Source: Platycnemis pennipes (lineage: Eukaryota > Arthropoda > Insecta > Odonata > Platycnemididae). From it: 64,000 nucleotides of DNA. The position numbers and the translations under genes are program-made. The stretch lies in assembly GCA_933228895.1 (NCBI GenBank), contig OW121849.1, positions 122,702,849 to 122,766,848 on the forward strand, in the 5' to 3' direction. Below are positions 55,846-64,000 of the stretch, in pieces. The notes below the pieces were generated by a model. The model saw nothing but the letters and a program-made list of their open reading frames with translations, was not told the DNA's origin and did not search any database. Position 1 is the first letter of the stretch; each line of letters begins with the position of its first letter.

Positions 55846-57950
55846 GGGATGGGCCATTAATGGATCACCCCCTGCACCTGTATCAACATACCTACCAGAA
55901 GGGAAAATCCTTGGAGACAGTGCTCCACAATCTTGTTACCAGGATTGAGGGAGTGCTGGAACATGGAATGTACAGACTGGGGGCATTTCTTGATGTTGAG
56001 GGAGCATTTAATAACATGTCCTTCGATCAAATCCGAATTGCTGCAGGAAGACAAGGTATGCATGCTCACATCGTGAGCTGGATTAGATATATGTTGGAAC
56101 AAAGAACTGTCAAAGTAGTCTGGAGAGACAGTTCAATGAAGGTAGCTGTGACTCAAGGCTGCCCTCAGGGAGGAGTTTTATCTCCACTCCTCTGGAATAT
56201 GGTAGTCGACAGACATTTTAAAATTGAATAGGACTGGCATATACACTCAAGGGTACACAGATGATGTGGCTATACTCATCACTGGAAAGTGCTTCGATAC
56301 TGTCTCTGGACTCATACAGAAAGCCCTGGATAAGGCAATGAGCTGGTGCACAGAAACAGGGCTGACTGTAAATCCGGAGAAAACTAAGCTTGTATTGTTT
56401 ACGAGTAGAAGGAAAATGGAGGGCTTTAGACCTCCCTCTTTGCAGGGTAAGGTTTTATATCCCTCACCATCGGTCAAGTATCTTAGGGTTATTCTGGACT
56501 TCAAGCTTAACTGGGGAGAGCATTTGGAGACCAAGGCAAAGAAAGCCTATGCCTCCTAATGGATGTGCAGGACATGGGGACTTCAGCCAAAAGCCATTAG
56601 ATGGATTTATACGGCAGTCATTAAACCTAGTTTCCTGTACTGCTCTATAGTTTGGTGGAAGCGAGTCCGGCTGAAAACTGCTGGGAACAAACTGAACCAC
56701 CTTCAACGAATGGCCTGAATGGGCATTTCAGGGGCTATGAGAACAACCCCAACTCTGGCACTGGAAACATGGCTGAACCTCGCTCCACTCCATGTGGAAG
56801 CTGAGGTTCAGGCAAAGACAGCGACTTATTGTCTCAAATGTATGGGTTCGTGGTATGACAAAGGAAGTTCCTATGGTCACAGACAAGTTTGGACGGAGCT
56901 CATGAAGTCGAGTCCCATCCTCGGGATGGGCACTGATGGAATGATAGCCAGGTTCAACCAATCATCCCTCTACTTCAAAACCCACTTCCCGGAGAGGAAA
57001 CAGTGGGCTATAGGAAAGGGGAAAGAACTTCATTCTGGGGCCGATGTATGGTATACAGATGGCTCTAGGAAAGAAGGAAGAGTGGGAGCAGGGTCTACAA
57101 CTGTAGCACACCAAGGAAGCTCTCAATCCCTTTGGGAAATTATGCTACGGTGTTTCAGGCAGAGGTATATGCACTTCTGACCTGCACATATGCCATTAAG
57201 GAGATCATGATGTTCAACAGACCGATACACATAGGTATGGACGGATAGTCAAGCAGCTCTAAAGGCACTCACATCACCATGGTGCAAATCACAGCTGCTG
57301 CAGGAGTGTCATGAGGCACTCAATGATATATGTAGGCAGATGCGGAAAGGTGGAACTTTTCTTGGTGCCTGTTCATGCAGGCATATCCGGAAATGAGATG
57401 GCAAGGGCAGGTTCCAGCCGAAATCTGATTGGATCAGAGCCATCATACCTATTGCTATGTCAATAGGGATAGCAGAAATTAGAATGTGGGGCTTAGCCCG
57501 GCATTCTGAGATCTGGCGAACTACACTAAGTCTTAGGCCAAACTACACATAGGAGAACCTAGGCCTGGGCTTGCCAAAAGACTCCTGTCACTAAACAGGG
57601 GTCAATTATGAATGGTAGTGGGACTCCTCACGGGGCACTACCAGGTGATGAGGCACCTGCACCTCCTGGGAATCGCAGGTTCACCTAGATGCAGGTGGTG
57701 TGAAGAAGGGGATAAAAACCACATCCCACATATTATGCCAGTGCCATGCTGTGATGAGGACTCGAAATAGGTACCTGAGTTCACCATTTTTGGAACCCAG
57801 GGAAATCCCCATAGGGGACCTGCTTGCCTTTAGCAAGGCAATCGGCCTTTATGGGCAATTTCGTGAGAAGGGTGGTTGGCACAATGGGCCATTAGATCTA
57901 AGTGCCTCAGGAACTCCACCACAAAACAATCTTATGAGAAAAAATAGTTT

Positions 57951-58354
57951 TGCTTTATAAACACACTGCCTTTGGTAGATATTAATTTTTTTATACAACC
58001 AATTTTTGTGTAAGAAATTTTCTTAAATCTTAGGAAACAAAAGTGTTTTGAGAATGTATGATACCTTTGAGAATATAACTCAAATTTTTTTCTGGAATCC
58101 TCATGGTTTCTTTGAAAAAACTGCAAATTTTTATTACCATTGAGTAATAAATAAGATGCATACAATTTTCTTTCCTCTGGAGGTACAAGTGCCCACAGAG
58201 TCCTCAGGGATGTAAAAACTGCAGTTTCACCTACACTTTAAATGGCTGTAAAAACAAAACGAGTTGAGATAGAGAAGAAAAACTTTGGATCCTTTCTTAT
58301 CTACATGAAAAGATAAATCACGCCAAGTTTCATCGAAATCGGAGTCAGTGTGTG
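57951..58354. other. Unassigned spacer
   Basis: AT-rich; nothing recognised. Confidence 0.3.
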
Positions 58355-58590
58355 TCATGGTTTGGATGAACTGGGAACTGGGATGAACTGGGAACAGACG
58401 GAACTGAATGAAATGACCCTGTCCCATCTGATGGACGGAGTACTGAACCTGAAATGCCCTCCACTAGGCACTCAAGTTGGGATCAGTTTACGACGGAAAA
58501 GTCCACCACTGCTGGGAATCGAACCCAGTAATTAACCCGGGCCCTTGGGATAGGAGGCCAGTACTCTAGCCACCACTCAACTCAATCCCC
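58355..58590 (-). mobile_element. tRNA-derived SINE
   Basis: Read backwards: A-box-like GTGGCTAGAGTACTGG (about 58,560), a perfect B box GGTTCGATTCC (about 58,507-58,517), then CCGTCCATCAGATGGGAC near 58,430. The best-preserved SINE head in the window; the tail was not delimited. Confidence 0.75.
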
Positions 58591-59399
58591 TTATAGACAT
58601 TCAACAGGGCTAGATATTTAAATTGATATATGTACTCCCCTACATAATAACAAGCAAGCTGGATTCTAGCCTCAGTTTTAGTGGGATAAATACAAGTGTC
58701 AAATCTGACAGTATTTTACATTAACCTTGAAGTGCTGTTGGCTAGGCACATAGGTATGTGTCGGGGATAGTTGTTATTGGCGAGGAGGGAGAAGGGAAAA
58801 GCAAGTAGTGAGGGAATGAAATTTGTGAAGTGGTTTGTGCAAAAAAAAGAAACATTAGCTTCTCTACTCATCTCCACTGTTCAATGAGAAAGTGCTGTTT
58901 TCTACATAAGAATGAGTGGAGTGTGTACTATAAGCCATATAAAGCACCAGTGCCAAAACAAAGATAACTTTTCACCTCCTTGATAGTACATAATAGAAAA
59001 CTTCAATCAGGCTGACATATTCAGTTCCAATGAATTTTAAAACTATTCCTCATTAACAGTACGATGGGATGTAAAGTTGCAGTCTCAAAATTGAATGCCT
59101 TTAAACAACTGTTTTAATTTTTAGTGATGAAATTCTGAGTCCGATGAATTATAGTAATGTTTTAAAACACTAATTTTTTAATAAAACACCATCATCAACA
59201 ATAAATAACAACTTTGTATCCAACGAACAACTTTCATCCCGGGTATTCATTTCATATGTTAGCGGTGTGTGAAAGCTATCGATGGTATCAATCATATCGA
59301 TGTATTAGCAAGGCGACTTCGATAGGTCAGTTATCGCAGTCATGATTGGCATGAGATTATTCAAAGTCCATGTACAGATATACCACTGTAACTAAGACA
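58591..59399. other. Unassigned intergenic DNA
   Basis: Nothing recognised. Confidence 0.3.
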
Positions 59400-59990
59400 A
59401 GGGGCGTTTTGTGCAAAGGAAAAGACCTTAGGCAGAGGGAAGAACAGAGCGGCATATACGAGGTCCAATGCGATTGTGGGAAGGCCTAAATTGGGCAAAC
59501 CTCGAAAGCCCTAAAGATCCGAATTCAAGAACACAGGACAGTGACAAACAACAGACAACCATGCCTTTCAGCCATTGTGGAGCACTTCTGGGAAGGTCTG
59601 ACAAACAACATCAATTTTGACGGAGCCAAGCTGATCAAGACCGAAAAACGCTATTTTTCCAAGGCTCATACGCGAGGCAATCGAAATGGCCAAGAATCCT
59701 AACTATTTAAACAGAGAGGATAGCTATAAGCTCTCCCATACTTGGAAGCACTTAATTGAAAAAACTAGTCAAACGGCCAATGAAAATTGAACTTGAACAT
59801 CAGAGCGCGGAACTGAATGGTATATTAGATGGTAAAAATCTGCTCAGAAACACTTCAGACCTGAAGATGCAAACTGAAACGTTGGCAAAACTGTTGTCAC
59901 CCCAGAATGGACACAAGCAGAAGAAATCCCGAAACAAATGGATCCTCATACCAGACACTCCATGGAAGCCTCAATAAGGGATGCAAGACA
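59400..59990 (+). pseudogene. Penelope-like GIY-YIG endonuclease fragment
   Basis: Encodes GIYEVQCDCGKA, then IGQTSKALKIRIQEHRTV and QPCLSAIVEHFWEG, with KLIKTEKRYFSKAHTR downstream, matching the GIY-YIG domain of Penelope-like elements; a stop replaces the residue before IGQT. The tail to 59,980 (TETLAKLLSPQNGHKQKKSR) looks like the PLE C-terminus and 3' region. Confidence 0.75.
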
Positions 59991-60154
59991 TTGTTCTCAC
60001 TGGACAACCTATATTTATCACCTATCCCTATGTCCATGTCTCTGAGCAGACAATGCCACACCCCATATCAACTCATCACCCTTCACCCATCTTAACTTAC
60101 CACACGATACTAAAAAGAAAACAAAGCAAACATTCTATACTTCAAATTTTCTAG

Positions 60155-60160
60155 TTTATT
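60155..60160 (-). terminator. Candidate poly(A) signal AATAAA
   Basis: TTTATT on the plus strand gives AATAAA on the minus strand, about 595 bp past the stop of the terminal exon at 60,859-60,755. Confidence 0.4.
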
Positions 60161-60754
60161 AGTACTGCATTGGGCATTTTAATGTTTCATATAAAAAGGA
60201 GCGCTTCAGAAATAAAAATGACAAACATGGCAAGCCAGATGTAAACTAGAAACTTTGAGAATTAAATGGCAGAGCTTATAAACATCATAAAAGTCAGTGT
60301 TATAGTTTTTTCCAAGATTTATGGAATCAACTAGTTTGGATTGAAAACCAGTTGAGTATCATTAGAACAAAAGCTGTAATGACATTAGTTCATTTGATTT
60401 CAACCACAGGTCTTCAATGGTAATTTCAGGCACTTAAGCACTTAACACACCATTTTGGTTTTAATGGTTTCTTTAGTAACTATTGCATTAAATCAATAAA
60501 AATAGGCTTGTAATGATCTCAAAGATCACCCAAACAATCATACATTGAGTCTTACATTCAGAGGGAATGTCAATTTTGTATATCAGTATGAACAACCATT
60601 CAGAAAAGTATAAAATTATTAAAAAAACACACAACAGATTTACTTTCAAACAGGCTCAACAAATGCAAAGTTCCTTCCAACACTTGAAAAATACTTCCAT
60701 TTATCAGATTCACTTTCAAACACGTCAGGCATTTACACACTCCACAACTAGTAT

Positions 60755-60859
60755 TTACACTGTAGGAATGCCCCAAGGATCTTTTGTCTTTTTGAGAAGT
60801 GTGAGGCATGTTCCAGTTATCTTGTACAGCAGCTCATCAAGCTTCTCCTTGGTGTAAAC
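60755..60859 (-). CDS. Terminal coding exon of an unidentified gene
   Basis: A strong acceptor (CTTCTTTCCAG) precedes 34 in-frame codons and a TAA: VYTKEKLDELLYKITGTC..., ending in DPWGIPTV. The exon starts in phase 0 or could continue a codon from upstream. The codons look host-like rather than transposon-like, and a poly(A) signal follows at 60,160. No upstream exon could be recognised in 60.9-64 kb, so the rest may lie beyond the window. I do not recognise the protein; the evidence is splice-site and frame quality only. Confidence 0.5.
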   Translation of the reverse strand, partial: VYTKEKLDELLYKITGTCLTLLKKTKDPWGIPTV

Positions 60860-61420
60860 CTGGAAAGAAGATTAAAGTTTCAACATCTTAAATTAGAACA
60901 TTGAATCAATGACAATCACATGAAAAATATATAATGGGGCATATGCATTTTATTTGTTTCTCATCAATTAATAATGTACTTGACGTGAAATTTTCTCACC
61001 AATTTAAACATATAAGCCAAAATGTTCTTTGCCAACCACAAAGACTATTAAGTGCTATTTAAATGTTCCTGAAAACTGATGATATCCACGTACCCTAAAA
61101 TACCTTCTGACAGTGACGTATGTATAGATTATCTGTTGCTACAGAAAAATACGCTTATTCCAGATGAAAACAAAGCAAATTATACAATATTGTTTTGAAG
61201 TTTATAGGAGTTTCTTGATCAAAATGATGACTGAAAAGGGATTTAAAAAAGTGCAATCTGACAATTTTGTTTGGTTGACTACCTTAAGTGGACATCCTTC
61301 TTAAAAAAAACTGCAATTGCTTCGTAATAGCATAGATTCTTTGGCACTATACAGGCATTATATAATTTATGGGCAATTTGCTCATTACCATCCATAACAC
61401 TTAAATAAAAAATCGAAATA
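60860..61420. other. Presumed intron of the 60.8-kb gene
   Basis: AT-rich, no exon recognised. Confidence 0.3.
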
Positions 61421-61520
61421 CAGTCAAATCCATTTATAATGAAGTGGAAAGGGTCGAATATTTACTTTGTAATAACTGGAACTTTGTTACAAGCGGGTTT
61501 GATATAAGTGGGCTTGACTG
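61421..61520. mobile_element. 100-bp pogo-type MITE
   Basis: TA at 61,419-61,420 and 61,521-61,522 flank CAGTCAAATCC...GGGCTTGACTG. It is homologous to 42,297-42,456. Confidence 0.7.
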
Positions 61521-62260
61521 TACCTTCGTTAATTGCATTAAACAAATAAGATAAATACATAAGTTTTTGCCAAGTATTCAAAAAAGATTCACCTCCACGT
61601 ACAACAGATAAACAACGCCCATAGTGATACCGTGGCGTGATGTCATAAGATGACATCGTATTTTTAAGCTGCCAAGAATGTACAATTTTTAAAGAGCAAT
61701 ATCTTTGTAGCACAATTTAATTCTTAAGCAAAAATTTCACCCAAGCACATTTTACCTAATAAACTTCACATTCCAAGAGTATGAAAAACAGTGCATGTTC
61801 CCCGTTGATGCCAGCTTGAGTTTCAAAATACATATTCATACAAGGTACATTGAAGCAAATCATTTGACTTCAGTACCTTTAACAAAAAGAGATCAACGAT
61901 GTGACAAAAGGCCAAAGAAGTTAAAGATTTCCAGCAGAAAAAAGGAATTTAAATATTAAATTTAATGGAAGACTTCATAATTTGAAGCATAAATCTATAT
62001 TTAATGATAAGAGTTAGATTATTTATGGTATTATCTTTTTTGCAGTTCATATATGTTATTTGTAGGATAATAAGTAATAATGTAAATGCCAAAAAGATAA
62101 TAGCATTGCATACTGCAAAACAGTTTACCATATATTCCTTTTGGACATTGAAAAAGTGATTGAAATTTTAATAAAGGACTATCAGATGAATCAAAAGTAT
62201 CCTCTGTAGCCCAATACAATAGAAGCGGTATTTAAATGGAACTCTTGGGTGCTGAATAAT
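61521..62260. other. Unassigned DNA
   Basis: Small minus frames (61,462-62,219) resemble no family. Confidence 0.3.
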
Positions 62261-62420
62261 CACTCACTACAGCTGGCCGAGGTCGTGGGTAACCGCAACA
62301 AACTGAAATCCCCAAAGCACTCTCTCTCTCAATGCTCATGCCTGGGTTTTGACCGAGGGTATGCAGGGGACCACTAAACAGGCACCACAGCTACCATATG
62401 CCAAACCATGGGAAATATGG
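62261..62420 (-). other. Possible tRNA-like SINE fragment
   Basis: Read backwards, TGGTAGCTGTGGTGCC and GGTCAAAACCC sit at roughly A-box/B-box spacing. Weak evidence. Confidence 0.3.
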
Positions 62421-64000
62421 AGTGGTAGGCAATGACACTTCGCACTTATGAATGCCTAGGGTGATGAATAAGGTATTAGTGGATTGGATTTTTCTTGACT
62501 TCTGACATCCCATACTTAGTTATGTTAAAGCACACTGTTTAATTATTATTAAAGTAAAAGAAAAATCTTTTTGTGCAACAAAGCAAGAAAGATTGAAATA
62601 TTCATGGAGGTGTGGACTTCGAAAATAAACAATGAAGAAGAAAGGATAATAGATGACAGGAGATGTGTGCCTATGTTGCTTTTAATCATGTGAATAACTA
62701 CTAAAACATATTATAAATTGTAAATATGTTCACATTAATACACTTTTTTGCTATGCTGTATATATGTTCCCGTTTCATCTTTACAACCTGACAAATGACT
62801 AAATCAGTTGGGGGGAAGGTTGTATGCATGGAATTTTCGCAAAGGCTTAAAAGTAAGAAACATAAATTTCACGTCATACATACAAAATAGTGCATGAATT
62901 ACCATTTAACCCTTTTAGCAATCATCCCTCTTTTATTTATTATCATTAATATCTAGGTAGAGCGTTTAGTATAGAGTAACTTTCATAGTACATATCAGTT
63001 GTCAGGTGCCCAGGACAAAATGGTGGGTGGGAGGAGAGAGGAGATAGTCATGAGTTAGTTTAAATTGCTGTGGGGCAGTGACTTTGTCAATTGGCCTACA
63101 CAAGCATTGGTCTAGCTAGAATCACTTTCTGGTAGATCATTGATGGATTCACTTTGTGAAACTGCGACATGATAAAATCAAAAGCACAGAGCAAGGTAAA
63201 CCTCAACCAGTTTTTATGCACATGCCTTTCAAAATGGGCCTGGCAAGGAACGGGGGTACGACAAGTTCTAAATGCAAGGGTTTGCAAGGATACAGAGAAA
63301 TGGGGAGGGGAAAATTCTGGAGGGTTCGGGATGTAATTGGGGTTACCTCTTTTGGGTGAACTTGAAAGATGAAAGAAAAGGGGGTGAGGGGTGTTGCAAG
63401 ATTATGGCAAGGATGAGAGAGCAGAAAGGAGGAGTAGACAGAGGGATGGTTACCAATGGAGAAGGGTTCATGTGAATATGGTCGCATGACAAAGTGGGGC
63501 CATATCATTTGGAGTAGGTTAGAATTTTGAAAGCTTCTAGGAAATCAATACATATGTCACTTTTACCACGAGTGTGTAGAATGGTTGGATGATTAATTTA
63601 GATACATGTGATGTCTCACATAAATGTTTAAAAAAAGTTTGTTACTGTCAAAAAAAGAAGTTAAAGAAAAAAGTTGCCATTGGCCCTCACAATTATTTTC
63701 AGTCTGGGCTATCTTTGGAAATGACTCAACAAACTACTCATATAGTCTTACTCCCAGGGTGGGGTCCTGATGACCTATAATATACCTAGGTTGCACTGGT
63801 AGGTGAGATCGTAAAAATAAGTGAATTCGCAATTTCCTCTCTCGCTCAATTGCCATGCCATCAAAAATATACTCCACAGACTTCATCATTAGATCCTATC
63901 ATATTAACGCAGATAAGTTTTTCTTTCGGAATGGTTCAAGTTAGGTAGTCAATAGTTTTTATGCAAAAAGTTTTTGATGAGAAAACATTATGGGAATTGT
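62421..64000. other. Unassigned DNA to window end
   Basis: No exon, RNA gene or named repeat recognised. Confidence 0.3.

Larger units (their letters stand above)
53375..57950 (+). pseudogene. R1/I-group LINE, 5'-truncated, interrupted by hAT
   Basis: Starts in the endonuclease C-terminus (TFANSIRQEVIDITLY, then WRVSGEMTLPDHRHILFTL, about 53,430-53,560). It continues through the linker and RT N-part (VPKAWSVTMVIFIPKPGK, about 54,370). An hAT element interrupts at 54,493-55,845. The RT resumes with HTYQKGKSLETVLHNL, GAFLDVEGAFNNMSFD, QGCPQGGVLSPLLWNM and YTDD (near 56,255), then NPEKTKLVLF. RNase H follows (WYTDGSRKEGR, 57,050; VFQAEVYALLTC region) and a CCHC knuckle (CRWCEEGD, 57,690). Many stops and frameshifts. 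Same family as 10,576-12,176. Confidence 0.85.

Overview
This window is nuclear DNA from an animal, most likely an arthropod and probably an insect. It holds two complete spliced housekeeping genes and the last exon of a third, all with GT/AG introns. The rest is AT-rich and crowded with animal-type transposons: CR1/L2-like, RTE-like, R1/I-like and jockey-like LINEs, Penelope, hAT, mariner/pogo, piggyBac, a copia fragment and tRNA-derived SINEs. There are no prokaryotic operons and no CRISPR, rRNA or tRNA genes that I could see. The order cannot be fixed from the sequence alone.

Host genes. (1) 16,385-28,174 (+) is an eight-exon NADPH-dependent diflavin oxidoreductase (NDOR1/Tah18 family). 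The eight exons join in frame to 599 codons plus stop, close to the human length, with FMN, FAD and NADPH motifs in order. (2) 50,899-45,273 (-) is a five-exon THO complex subunit 3 (THOC3, WD40), 342 codons plus stop. (3) 60,859-60,755 (-) is a clean terminal exon, with an AATAAA signal about 600 bp downstream, of a gene I could not identify. NDOR1 supports cytosolic Fe-S assembly and THOC3 acts in mRNP export, so they are functionally unrelated neighbours.

Layout. 1-6 kb: a LINE with one intact ORF (EN plus RT) and a 2A-like motif at its N-terminus. 7-15 kb: a nested landscape of elements with a CCCTGGYGAAAA-type terminus and interiors built of short palindromic words, together with LINE-in-LINE insertions. 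16-28 kb: NDOR1, with introns containing an hAT element, a piggyBac-type MITE, a pogo/mariner-type MITE and a LINE ending about 10 bp before exon 6. 28.5-42.3 kb: an hAT MITE, several RTE-like LINE copies, a degenerate piggyBac whose 3' part is duplicated as 315-bp direct repeats around a copia RT fragment, and a Penelope copy. 42.5-45 kb: a TTAA MITE and a dead mariner. 45-51 kb: THOC3, whose last intron contains a SINE, MITEs and a rearranged LINE. 51-60 kb: an RTE tail, a 4.6-kb R1/I-like LINE carrying an hAT insertion with a perfect 8-bp target duplication, a SINE and a Penelope endonuclease fragment. 60-64 kb: the terminal exon and mostly unassigned DNA.

The strongest candidate for something undescribed is the family at 7.4-14.9 kb: conserved inverted termini enclosing interiors that differ completely between copies but share one architecture (tandem units of about 85-120 bp made of short inverted words). 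The complete copy at 14,437-14,931 has perfect 35-bp inverted repeats.
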